From: Myxococcota bacterium
GTDB taxonomy: Bacteria > Myxococcota_C > UBA6777
Assembly: GCA_963169055.1 (NCBI GenBank)
Contig: CAUJFU010000213.1
Location: 1-12,314, forward strand
Reading direction: 5' to 3'
Length of the DNA: 12,314 nucleotides
The notes under the pieces were generated by a model, which was not told the origin of the DNA, did no database searches, and worked only from the letters and a program-made list of their open reading frames with translations. Made by a program: the position numbers and the translations under genes. Positions 1-6,546 of this stretch are shown piece by piece (the first letter of the stretch is position 1; each line of letters starts with the position of its first letter).

Positions 1-165
1 GCCTTTCCCCCACAACAAGGCGGCTACCCACAACAAGGCGGCTACCCACAACAAGGCGGCTACCCACAACAAGGCGGCTACCCACAACAAGGAGGTTATC
101 CACAACAAGGAGGTTATCCACAACAAGGAGGCTACCCGCACGGAGATCCTTACAAAAAGTCTTGA
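1..165 (+). CDS. C-terminal end of a PQQGGY-repeat protein (5' truncated)
   Basis: The reading frame is open from the first base and stops at TGA 163-165, giving the last 54 residues of a protein that begins outside the window. Apart from AFP at the start and the tail PHGDPYKKS, it consists of seven consecutive PQQGGY hexapeptides. Such Pro/Gln/Gly/Tyr tails are flexible and disordered. They are found at the ends of many unrelated membrane or surface proteins, so the tail alone does not reveal the function, and no folded domain is visible. The frame is well supported because all repeat units keep it and codon changes between units are synonymous (ggc/gga, tac/tat). The candidate ilvE promoter overlaps its stop codon. 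Function unknown. Confidence 0.85.
   Translation, partial: AFPPQQGGYPQQGGYPQQGGYPQQGGYPQQGGYPQQGGYPQQGGYPHGDPYKKS
10..135 (+). repeat. Seven tandem 18-bp repeats encoding PQQGGY
   Basis: There are seven head-to-tail 18-bp units, in frame with the truncated gene. Units 1-4 (10-81) are identical (ccacaacaaggcggctac). Units 5 and 6 (82-117) are identical to each other and differ from the first four only at synonymous third positions. Unit 7 (118-135) is a mixture of the two forms. This pattern suggests recent expansion by slippage or unequal exchange from two ancestral unit types. Confidence 0.95.
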
Positions 166-190
166 TTGTTTTTGCTCGTGCTGGTACATC
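162..190 (+). promoter_or_regulatory. Candidate sigma70-type promoter for ilvE
   Basis: A -35-like TTGATT (162-167) is followed after 17 bp by a -10-like TACATC (185-190). It matches 4/6 and 3/6 of the consensus. The -35 overlaps the stop codon of the upstream gene. It would leave a leader of roughly 60 nt before the ilvE ATG. The match is modest and rests on spacing and position only. Confidence 0.3.
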
Positions 191-247
191 GCACCGCGCC
201 TGACGACCATTCACATCATCGCGCGGCGACCTACGCTGCACAAGCTT

Positions 248-257
248 GGAGGAAGAG
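248..257 (+). promoter_or_regulatory. Shine-Dalgarno that fixes the ilvE start
   Basis: GGAGG at 248-252, within ggaggaagag, lies 5 nt before the ATG at 258. The in-frame TTG at 246 is immediately next to this site and would have no leader of its own. The ATG at 258 is therefore the better start. Confidence 0.8.
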
Positions 258-1331
258 ATGGAAATCAAGATCACACTCGCTGGCCCAGAACAAAGAAAGC
301 CCATTCCTCGCGATGGCAACACGCTCGGATTTGGCCGTTATTTCTCGGACCATTTTTTCTTGATGGATTATGCCCCCGAACGCGGCTGGTTTGAACCGCG
401 TGTCGAGCCTTATCACAAGCTCTCCTTGGACCCTGCAACGATGGTTTTGCACTATGGTCAGCAAGTCTTCGAGGGGATGAAAGCCTATCGCGGCGCAGAT
501 GGCGGGGTGTATCTCTTCCGTCACCGAAAAAACTTTGAACGCCTCAATCGTTCTTGTCGCCGCCTCGTGATCCCCGAATTGGATATCGATGTTCTCGAAC
601 AAGGACTTCGTGAACTCATCCGCGTCGACCAAGAGTGGATCCCCACCAGCGAAGGATGCGCCCTATACATCCGACCTACCGTCATCGCAACCGACCCCGT
701 TTTGGGGGTTCGCCCCTCCGATACGTATCTGTTCTACATCATCGCTGGCCCCGTCGGAGCTTATTATCCCGAAGGCTTCAACCCCATCTCGATCTATGTC
801 AGCGACAAGTATGTTCGCGCTGTCTCGGGTGGCATCGGTGAAGCCAAAACCGCCGGAAACTACGCCGCAAGTCTCGCCGCACAACAAGAAGCCCGTAAAA
901 AAGGTTATTCTCAAGTCCTCTGGCTCGATGCCAAAGAACGCAGTTTTGTCGAAGAAGTCGGAACCATGAACATCTTTTTCCGCATCAACGACGAACTGAT
1001 CACCAGCCCTCTGACTGGCAGCATCTTGCCCGGTGTCACTCGGGACTCGGTGATCCAGATCGCCCGCTCTTGGGGCGTCAAAGTCTCCGAACGTATGCTC
1101 TCTGTCGATGAAGTCTTTGATGCCGCACAAAAAGGTTCACTCAAAGAAGTCTTTGGGGCCGGAACTGCCGCTGTGATCGCCCCCGTGAAAAAATTCCACT
1201 ACAAAGACCGCGATATCCAAGTCGGTGACGGACGCAGCGGTGAACTCTCCCAACGTCTCTACAAATACATCCTCGATCTTCAATACGGACGCATCGAAGA
1301 CCCCTTTGGCTGGCGCACCCGCATCCTCTGA
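258..1331 (+). CDS. ilvE: Branched-chain amino-acid aminotransferase
   Basis: This cytoplasmic PLP enzyme (fold-type IV, class IV aminotransferase) moves the amino group between glutamate and the 2-oxo acids of Leu, Ile and Val. It performs the last step of their synthesis and the first step of their breakdown. The product is 357 residues from the ATG at 258, normal for the longer BCAT2 (ilvE_II/eukaryotic-like) subfamily. Family signatures seen are the N-terminal block with LHYGQQVFEGMKAY, the catalytic-lysine block EAKTAGNYAAS (Lys197 from the ATG, codon 846-848, predicted to form the Schiff base), VEEVGTMNIFF, and the cofactor-phosphate region TSPLTGSILPGVTR. The late FGAGTAA motif is also present. 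The gene appears complete, ends with TGA and faces the SPOR gene tail to tail. A D-amino-acid or aminodeoxychorismate class IV relative is unlikely given the full BCAT2 pattern. Confidence 0.95.
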   Translation: MEIKITLAGPEQRKPIPRDGNTLGFGRYFSDHFFLMDYAPERGWFEPRVEPYHKLSLDPATMVLHYGQQVFEGMKAYRGADGGVYLFRHRKNFERLNRSCRRLVIPELDIDVLEQGLRELIRVDQEWIPTSEGCALYIRPTVIATDPVLGVRPSDTYLFYIIAGPVGAYYPEGFNPISIYVSDKYVRAVSGGIGEAKTAGNYAASLAAQQEARKKGYSQVLWLDAKERSFVEEVGTMNIFFRINDELITSPLTGSILPGVTRDSVIQIARSWGVKVSERMLSVDEVFDAAQKGSLKEVFGAGTAAVIAPVKKFHYKDRDIQVGDGRSGELSQRLYKYILDLQYGRIEDPFGWRTRIL

Positions 1332-1370
1332 TGGATTGGACGAGTGCTGTTCGCGGATGTTGTAGGGGGA

Positions 1371-2207
1371 TCACTCGGCGGGGGATGATTCGCTCGGACG
1401 TTGGGCGGGTTTGGTCAATTTGTGAAGCGTTGTCTTTGTTCCTTCTGCTTGTTGAAACAAGCGCATGTAATGTTGCGCTTGTTGGGCAGTCCGAAAAGAG
1501 CCGATCGTTAGGCGAAAATAACGCTTTTGCCGAAAGACCTCGCGGGTGAGCGCGGTGGAGGGGTAGCCTTTTTTGAGCAAGCGCTGATGGATGCGTTGCA
1601 GGGTCGAAAAGTCACTTGAAAAGCGCAGTTGGAGTGTGTATTGTGCGCGACTCGACGGGACCATCGCAAACTTTTTGATCTGGCGTTGCAAGGCGTGTTG
1701 TTTTTTTGCTGCTGCTTGGGCCTTTGAAGCATCGGTCTCTTTGGAGGCCGTGGGCGGGGGGACACGACGCGGTGTTTGGGCGGCCTCTTGTGGCAAAAGC
1801 CGAGCGGGGGGGGATGTGCGAGATCGAGGTGCGGGAGCAGCAGGGACTGCGGTATCATCGGTGTCTTCGCTGGGTTCGGCGTCTCTTGTTGGCGGTGGGG
1901 TACGGGACGCCACAAGAGAGCGAGAAGGCCGATCTTGCGGCTTTTTTTGCAAAGCGGCCACCCGCAAAGCAGAGGTAGGGAAACGTTGAGAAGCCGATAG
2001 CGTTGCGAGGGCCGGATCTTCGGGGCGTTGTTGATCGAGCCAGCCGAGCAATCGGAGTTTTTGTTCGATCGGGCGCTTATTGCTTTCGGCGATTGTCCAC
2101 ATGCCGAGGAAAAAGACCAAGAAGGTCCAAAGGATCGCACCCATCCCAAGAAAAAGCAGATGGCGTCGATCAACACGAAACTCCACTTGGTTGCCGAATT
2201 GAAACAT
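1371..2207 (-). CDS. Single-pass membrane protein with C-terminal SPOR domain
   Basis: The 278-residue product starts at ATG 2207 on the minus strand, with AAGGAG 7 nt upstream. A hydrophobic segment at about residues 17-39 (HLLFLGMGAILWTFLVFFLG) follows a short basic N-terminus, which suggests an inner-membrane anchor with the rest in the periplasm. Residues about 85-180 are rich in Pro, Ala, Arg, Ser and Thr and probably form a disordered linker. Residues about 188-262 match the SPOR fold: a strand at YTLQLRF, a helix, a second strand at RYFRLTIGSF, then a helix at AQQAQHYMRLF. SPOR domains bind peptidoglycan glycan strands stripped of peptides and usually target proteins to division sites or to remodelled wall. 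The architecture is FtsN/DedD-like, but no sequence link to FtsN itself is visible, so no symbol is given. It is transcribed divergently from the kinase gene. Confidence 0.8.
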   Translation of the reverse strand: MFQFGNQVEFRVDRRHLLFLGMGAILWTFLVFFLGMWTIAESNKRPIEQKLRLLGWLDQQRPEDPALATLSASQRFPTSALRVAALQKKPQDRPSRSLVASRTPPPTRDAEPSEDTDDTAVPAAPAPRSRTSPPARLLPQEAAQTPRRVPPPTASKETDASKAQAAAKKQHALQRQIKKFAMVPSSRAQYTLQLRFSSDFSTLQRIHQRLLKKGYPSTALTREVFRQKRYFRLTIGSFRTAQQAQHYMRLFQQAEGTKTTLHKLTKPAQRPSESSPAE

Positions 2208-2251
2208 CGCGGCGCTCCTTGTGTTTGGCGTGGTAGAGGGGGTGTGGCTTG

Positions 2252-2457
2252 GATGGCCTGCGTCGAGAACGTCTGGGCGTTTCTCGTGCGCCGATTGTAG
2301 CGAGGTCGAGACGGCAGCGCAAAATTTCTCGTGCGCGAAGCCTCTTTTGGGTCACCGAACCACAATTCTCGCATCTCACGGCGAATCTTATTTCGGAGCG
2401 CGAAGCCTCTTTGGGCCATCGGATTCGGCACACGGGGATTCTCGATGGCCTGAGTCG
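2252..2457 (-). repeat. Decayed direct repeats in the divergent region
   Basis: Several short exact matches recur in the same orientation. The plus-strand 15-mer gcgcgaagcctcttt is at 2333-2347 and 2398-2412. The 12-mer tttctcgtgcgc is at 2280-2291 and 2325-2336. gatggcctgNgtcg is at 2252-2265 and 2444-2457. Sequence beside the matches is partly alike, as if two or three copies of a unit of about 45-65 bp had diverged. No coding content explains it. Confidence 0.5.
2294..2322 (-). promoter_or_regulatory. Candidate promoter for the SPOR gene
   Basis: On the minus strand, TTGCGC (2317-2322) and TACAAT (2294-2299, 5/6 match to TATAAT) are separated by 17 bp. The start codon lies about 85 bp downstream. 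The -10 match and spacing are good and the -35 is weak. Confidence 0.4.
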
Positions 2458-2525
2458 CAGCGATTTTTCAAGACCGCTCGTAAGCCCGTGGGGTCTTGGT
2501 TTCGCACCGAGTGAGTGATGCGTTC

Positions 2526-2555
2526 TTGCATTTTCCACCCGTTGTTGCGTAAAAT
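2526..2555 (+). promoter_or_regulatory. Candidate promoter for the kinase operon
   Basis: TTGCAT (2526-2531) and TAAAAT (2550-2555) are separated by 18 bp, placing transcription start near 2562 and a leader of about 30 nt. The -10 is close to consensus (5/6) and the -35 matches only TTG. The -10 lies inside the inverted repeat at 2544-2568. Confidence 0.4.
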
Positions 2556-2568
2556 GCCGATACGCAAC
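2544..2568. promoter_or_regulatory. Operator-like inverted repeat over the kinase promoter
   Basis: GTTGCGTA (2544-2551) and TACGCAAC (2561-2568) are perfect reverse complements around a 9-bp spacer. Half-sites lie about 17 bp centre to centre, that is, on a similar face of the helix. This suits a dimeric regulator. The left half covers the start of the predicted -10, so binding would be expected to repress. No T-run follows, so it is not a terminator. The binding protein is unknown. Confidence 0.5.
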
Positions 2569-2591
2569 CTTTAGCAACGATTGAGAGACCC

Positions 2592-5585
2592 ATGTGGAAG
2601 TGTATCGAGTGCGATTTTCAAGAAAATGAAGCAGGAAGCGAGCTTTGTTCGCGCTGTCAAGCACCACGCGATCCCAAGACTTTCGAGGGAGAACAAATCG
2701 GTCAATGGCGGCTTGAAAAACCCCTTGGGGAGGGCGGGATGGCGGTGGTCTTTCTCGCCCGTCACGTCATGCTCGGCTCCAAAGTCGCCATCAAGCTCTT
2801 GCGATCCGATCTCACCAACAAACGCGAAGTGATCGAACGCTTTCGCACAGAAGCCCTTGCTGCAAGCCATCTCAAACACGAAAACGTCATCCAAGTGATG
2901 GATTTTGGATTTCAAAAAGGCATCGGCTTTTATATGGTCTTGGAGTTCTTGGAGGGAAGCGACCTCGAAGCCTACCTGACCGGACAACCCATGCCTCCGC
3001 GTTTTGTCAAAGAGATCGCCAAGCAGATCGCACGAGGACTCCAAGCCGCCCATGAATCGGGCATTATCCATCGTGACCTTAAACCTTCAAACATCTTTCT
3101 CGTCCCACGCGAAGGCTCCGATATCCCCCAAGTCAAGATCCTCGACTTTGGCATCGCAAAGATCCAAGAGTCCGAGCTTTTGGACGAGGAAAACCAAAAA
3201 CTCACCCGCACAGGCACCGTCTTGGGGACGCCGTTTTATCTTTCTCCTGAACAACTCACCCGACGCCAAGGGATCGAACTTGGTGCAAGCGTCGATATCT
3301 ACGCCTTTGGCGTCATCTTGTTCCAACTCCTTACCGGGAAATTGCCGATCGAAGAACCCAGCATCGCCGAGCAGATGGTCGCCATCCTTACACGAAAAGC
3401 ACCGATACTCGGGGAAGTCTTGCCCTCCTTTTCCAACTCTGCCCTCGAACTCTTTTTGCAACGCGCCTTGTCCAAATCCCCACAGTCTCGTCCTGCCACC
3501 GTGGCCGCTTTCTGGGAAGAACTTGACCAAGCGATGGGCGTTTTGGAAGATGCCCAAGAAAATACTGCCCTGCGCCAAGTCTGGGAAAAAACCTACAAGG
3601 ATATCCTCGAAAAAGAGCAACCCCCTTCTCTCTTCTATCGGCTGCGCTGGGTGTTTGCGCTTTTGGCCTTGCTCGTGGTGGGCGGTGGAAGCTGGTGGTT
3701 GGCCTCGATCTTTCAAACTCCTCCGCCCCCTCCGCCTCCCCCGCGCTTGACGGGTATCCCCCAATTCAAAGAACTCGGGATTCAAGATTTTCAAGCAGGC
3801 AAGTTCGCAAGCGCTCTACAACGCTTCGATCAAATCGTCAGCAGCAAGCGTTGGACAAGCTCTTCCAAAGACTTTGACCCCAAAATCTATCGCTTGATGG
3901 CTACCGCACTTTTTGAAGCCGAGAAAGATGCGTCCAAAAAGCCCGCTTTTGCGGCTTTACAGTTTTTTCAACTCTACCTCAAACAAGCCAAGTCCTTTGA
4001 CCCGGGCGAAAAAGAAGCCCTTGAAAAGAACGTGCAGCGTCTCCAGCAGCGCGTCGTCGCTAGCGAGATCGCCACCAAAGATCTGTTGCGCGCCCTTGGA
4101 AAACACCTCAAATCTGGCGATGACAGCGCAACCTTGGGCGTCTTGGATACAGCCTTTGCTTTGCAAAAAAAAGAGGCTCTTGGGCGATTGGATTATGGCC
4201 CCGATGTATCGCTCAGCAGCGCCTACACACGCACCGCCGAACTTCTCCAACAGCGTTTCCCCGGCCTTTCCTTGGCTTTGTTGAAAAAAGCCTCGCAGAT
4301 CCGACTCCCTCCGAAACAACAACGCAAACTCGTCTTGCGCTACGAAGAAATGAAGCGCGCCCTCCAAAAACGCCAAGACGACGGCCTCAACGAACTCCAA
4401 ACGGCCCTCCAATCCAACGACCGCAAACAAGCCCAAGCCTCTCTTCGCCGCCTCTTGAGCGAAAATACCGACGAACCCTCGATCTATCGGCGTATCCGCT
4501 CGTTGTTGCTTCGTGACTATTATCAAACCCCCCAAGCCTCGCTTGCTCTGTTGCGCTTGTACCGCGACGAGATCAGGCTAGCCTTGCGCCCCAATGCACA
4601 GGCTTGGTATCGCCGCCTTGTTGGAAAAGAACTCCCTTCTGTCCCCTCTCTTGACCAAACCATCAAAGCCGGACAGCTCGGCATCAAAGGGGTTGTCGCG
4701 CACAAGCGCGCACGGGCTCTCCTCGAAAAGGGCGAGATCAACAAAGCCACCCCGATCTTTTCTTCTGTCCCCAAGCTACTCAAACGATCGATCGAAACGA
4801 CTGAAAGCCTCTTAACACCGCTGTTTCAGCGATTGATTAACGAATCCAACAACGCGCAATCCAGCCTCCAACAGGCCGATGAAACGTGGAAAAAGATCGA
4901 GGCCATGGCCGAATCGGGCGATCTGCTCGGGGCGCGCAAAAGCGGTGATGCCTTGCTCGCCACGCTCAAAGACAACCCCGCTGCGGTGGCTTTGTACAAA
5001 AAACGCTTCGAAGAACAAAAGGCCGAATACACCAAGCGCTGCGAGCGATTTGCGCAGTCTGCGCAGCGCTCTCTTGGGCGTGGTGGGCTTCGCGAAGCCG
5101 AGAAACACTACGAAAAAGGTGTGTCTTGTTGGAAACAAATCGCTGCCGCCGAACCCGAACAAGCCAAACAACACGAAGGACGCGCCGCCTCCTCGCTACA
5201 GTGGCAAGAACGCCTCCAAAAAGCAGCCCCGCTTCTCGATCGATTGCGCAAAGATCGCGAGGCTCTTCGCAATATCTCCGCTAACCAAGGCTTTGATGCG
5301 GTGATACCGCTGCTCGAAGGAAGCCCTGCCAAACGTGTCCTCAAACAAGAGCACCTTGCTTGGGGACAACAACGGCTACGCTATATGCGCTTCCGCCAAA
5401 AAGGCGACCAATACGCCAAAAACGAGCGATGGGAGCAGGCCGTGTACGAATACAAACAAGCACAAAAACTCTTTCCTCGCGCCCATGACGCTCGAACTTT
5501 TCAGCGGCGCATCCTTGAATGTGAATGCAATAGCGGTGTAACGTGGGAGATCTGTAAGCAGTTTAAACGCGCAAAACCGCGTTAG
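2592..5585 (+). CDS. Membrane Ser/Thr protein kinase with N-terminal zinc finger and periplasmic TPR-like half
   Basis: This 997-residue protein is a eukaryotic-like (PknB-type) kinase. Residues 2-22 form a small zinc ribbon close to the RanBP2 type: Trp2, Cys4, Cys7, Asn12, Cys19, Cys22. The kinase domain spans about 37-315. It has a Gly-rich loop GEGGMAVV (46-53), ATP-binding Lys68 in VAIK, catalytic HRDLKPSN with Asp162, DFG at 185-187 and the activation-segment end GTPFYLSPEQ, so all key residues are present and activity is expected. A membrane segment at about 352-374 is followed by a run of eight prolines (377-384). The remaining roughly 610 residues, predicted periplasmic, are helical and rich in Lys, Gln, Ala and Leu. 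TPR-like units are clearest at about 388-420 and 930-964. The start is the only ATG upstream of the zinc ribbon, with a weak GAGAG 4 nt before it. It leads an apparent operon with the next two genes. Kinase substrate and periplasmic ligand are unknown. Confidence 0.92.
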   Translation: MWKCIECDFQENEAGSELCSRCQAPRDPKTFEGEQIGQWRLEKPLGEGGMAVVFLARHVMLGSKVAIKLLRSDLTNKREVIERFRTEALAASHLKHENVIQVMDFGFQKGIGFYMVLEFLEGSDLEAYLTGQPMPPRFVKEIAKQIARGLQAAHESGIIHRDLKPSNIFLVPREGSDIPQVKILDFGIAKIQESELLDEENQKLTRTGTVLGTPFYLSPEQLTRRQGIELGASVDIYAFGVILFQLLTGKLPIEEPSIAEQMVAILTRKAPILGEVLPSFSNSALELFLQRALSKSPQSRPATVAAFWEELDQAMGVLEDAQENTALRQVWEKTYKDILEKEQPPSLFYRLRWVFALLALLVVGGGSWWLASIFQTPPPPPPPPRLTGIPQFKELGIQDFQAGKFASALQRFDQIVSSKRWTSSSKDFDPKIYRLMATALFEAEKDASKKPAFAALQFFQLYLKQAKSFDPGEKEALEKNVQRLQQRVVASEIATKDLLRALGKHLKSGDDSATLGVLDTAFALQKKEALGRLDYGPDVSLSSAYTRTAELLQQRFPGLSLALLKKASQIRLPPKQQRKLVLRYEEMKRALQKRQDDGLNELQTALQSNDRKQAQASLRRLLSENTDEPSIYRRIRSLLLRDYYQTPQASLALLRLYRDEIRLALRPNAQAWYRRLVGKELPSVPSLDQTIKAGQLGIKGVVAHKRARALLEKGEINKATPIFSSVPKLLKRSIETTESLLTPLFQRLINESNNAQSSLQQADETWKKIEAMAESGDLLGARKSGDALLATLKDNPAAVALYKKRFEEQKAEYTKRCERFAQSAQRSLGRGGLREAEKHYEKGVSCWKQIAAAEPEQAKQHEGRAASSLQWQERLQKAAPLLDRLRKDREALRNISANQGFDAVIPLLEGSPAKRVLKQEHLAWGQQRLRYMRFRQKGDQYAKNERWEQAVYEYKQAQKLFPRAHDARTFQRRILECECNSGVTWEICKQFKRAKPR

Positions 5586-5599
5586 TGTAGGTTTGAGTC

Positions 5600-6514
5600 A
5601 TGTCTATCTCTTTGTCTTTGTTTTTGTTTTTGTGGTCGGCTGCTCCGATCTCCCCCGAGATCGCCGCAAAAGACAAGTATCTGCTCGCAAGACGCGCCTT
5701 CCTCAACCAAAATTGGAAAGAAGCCAAACAGCTCTTCCAAGAAACCCTTGAGCTTCTTTCCCAAGTCAAGGGCCAAACCGAGCGACAACGCCATCTCTTT
5801 ATCATTGGCCGCAGCGATGTTCGTTTCCATCTCGCCCAGATTGCCGATCAACAAAAAGAGAGCTTCCCTGCTTGCCGACTCTACAAAAAGATCCGCGATC
5901 GCGTCGACCAACTCCCCACAGGATGGGAAAGTTGGCCCATCAATACCAAACTCCCCGAGCGCTTCGCTGTCTCCAAACGCCGACTCGACGAATGCAATCT
6001 TGTCCCCTCCGTCGTCTCGTGGACACTGACGCCTCCTGATGCCTCCGTTGAAATGCTTGCTCCCGTTCCTGCACCCGCTCCCTCCACTACAACCCCGCCC
6101 ACACCGACCAACCCCACGACTGCTGCACCGCCTCCGTCCACCACAACGCCACCCTCGCCGACCAAAACCACGACTGCTGCACCGTCTTGGATGCCTGTCC
6201 AATCCCCGATCCAACGCCTCCCCGGTCTGCTTCGCTTGCGTATCCGCGCCGCTGGATTCTTGCCCCAAGAAAAAGATATCCAAGTCCTCGCTTGGGAAGA
6301 GATGCGTCTCGTCTTTTCTCTCAAGCCCCAACCCCGCAAACGCGATGTGGCGGTCGTGGTTCGCCGCCCCATTCAACCTGTTGCCCCCCCCACCACTCCC
6401 ACATGGGTTTGGATTACTGTGGCCGCAGGGGTCGTGGTCGTCGGAGGGGCCGTTGCCATCGGCGTTTATGCTGCCACTCGACCTCTTGAAAAAGTGACCG
6501 TCTCTTTCCGATAA
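5600..6514 (+). CDS. Secreted TPR/PEGA-like protein with C-terminal membrane anchor
   Basis: The 304-residue product begins 14 nt after the kinase stop, so translation is probably coupled. A short hydrophobic N-terminus (about 3-16, SISLSLFLFLWSAA) looks like a signal peptide. Residues about 25-135 are helical and TPR-like (LLARRAFLNQNWKEAKQLF; ESFPACRLYKKIRD). VSWTLTPPDASVEM (139-152) resembles the first strand of a PEGA domain. The other half, from PGLLRLRIRAAGFLP (208-222) to LVFSLKP (237-243), comes only after a Pro/Thr-rich insert (about 153-205). A strong membrane segment at about 269-291 leaves a short tail, TRPLEKVTVSFR. PEGA domains are surface or periplasmic beta modules. The order signal-TPR-PEGA-membrane segment beside a Ser/Thr kinase is a recurring myxobacterial layout. 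A role as a partner of the kinase is inferred from the operon; its ligand is unknown. Confidence 0.8.
   Translation: MSISLSLFLFLWSAAPISPEIAAKDKYLLARRAFLNQNWKEAKQLFQETLELLSQVKGQTERQRHLFIIGRSDVRFHLAQIADQQKESFPACRLYKKIRDRVDQLPTGWESWPINTKLPERFAVSKRRLDECNLVPSVVSWTLTPPDASVEMLAPVPAPAPSTTTPPTPTNPTTAAPPPSTTTPPSPTKTTTAAPSWMPVQSPIQRLPGLLRLRIRAAGFLPQEKDIQVLAWEEMRLVFSLKPQPRKRDVAVVVRRPIQPVAPPTTPTWVWITVAAGVVVVGGAVAIGVYAATRPLEKVTVSFR
6080..6187 (+). repeat. 54-bp tandem duplication in the Pro/Thr linker
   Basis: Two adjacent in-frame 54-bp units (6080-6133 and 6134-6187) encode 18-residue blocks starting PSTTTPP and ending TTAAPP or TTAAPS. Both share the DNA run acgactgctgcaccg. They differ at several positions, so the duplication is not very recent. 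Confidence 0.85.
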
Positions 6515-6533
6515 TCCCGCTGTTTCGAGACTT

Positions 6534-6538
6534 GGAGG
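6534..6538 (+). promoter_or_regulatory. Shine-Dalgarno for the Kelch lipoprotein gene
   Basis: GGAGG lies 8 nt before the ATG at 6547. This strong site sets the true start of the gene upstream of its lipoprotein signal. It argues against the much later in-frame TTG at 6952 as the natural start. Confidence 0.75.
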
Positions 6539-6546
6539 TCTTCATC

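Larger units (their letters stand above)
2208..2591. other. Divergent intergenic region, no convincing gene
   Basis: These 384 bp separate the minus-strand SPOR gene from the plus-strand kinase gene. Reading frames crossing it on the minus strand are Arg/Pro-rich, have no family pattern and run into the flanking genes in the wrong frame. What can be supported here is a promoter toward each side, a decayed direct-repeat cluster (about 2252-2457) and a perfect 8+8 bp inverted repeat just upstream of the kinase start. Confidence 0.7.

Noticed and set aside
10-135. CRISPR array
   Set aside because: The repeats are contiguous 18-bp coding units with no spacers.
1341-1377. CGAGTG/CACTCG inverted repeat between the convergent ilvE and SPOR genes as a terminator
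   Set aside because: Six-bp stem with a 25-nt loop and no T-run; partly inside the SPOR coding end.
1508-2431. Long minus-strand reading frame of about 307 codons overlapping the SPOR gene
   Set aside because: It is the other-frame shadow of the SPOR gene plus intergenic DNA, Arg/Pro-rich with no family pattern. The SPOR frame has a ribosome site, a membrane segment and a recognisable domain.
2170-2667. Minus-strand frame of 165 codons across the divergent region
   Set aside because: It overlaps both flanking genes, has no recognisable motif, and its apparent CxNC cluster comes from the decayed repeats.
5582-6376. Minus-strand Gly/Arg/Ser-rich frame opposite the PEGA gene
   Set aside because: It is the complement of the Pro/Thr-rich linker; the plus frame has a signal peptide, membrane anchor and operon context.
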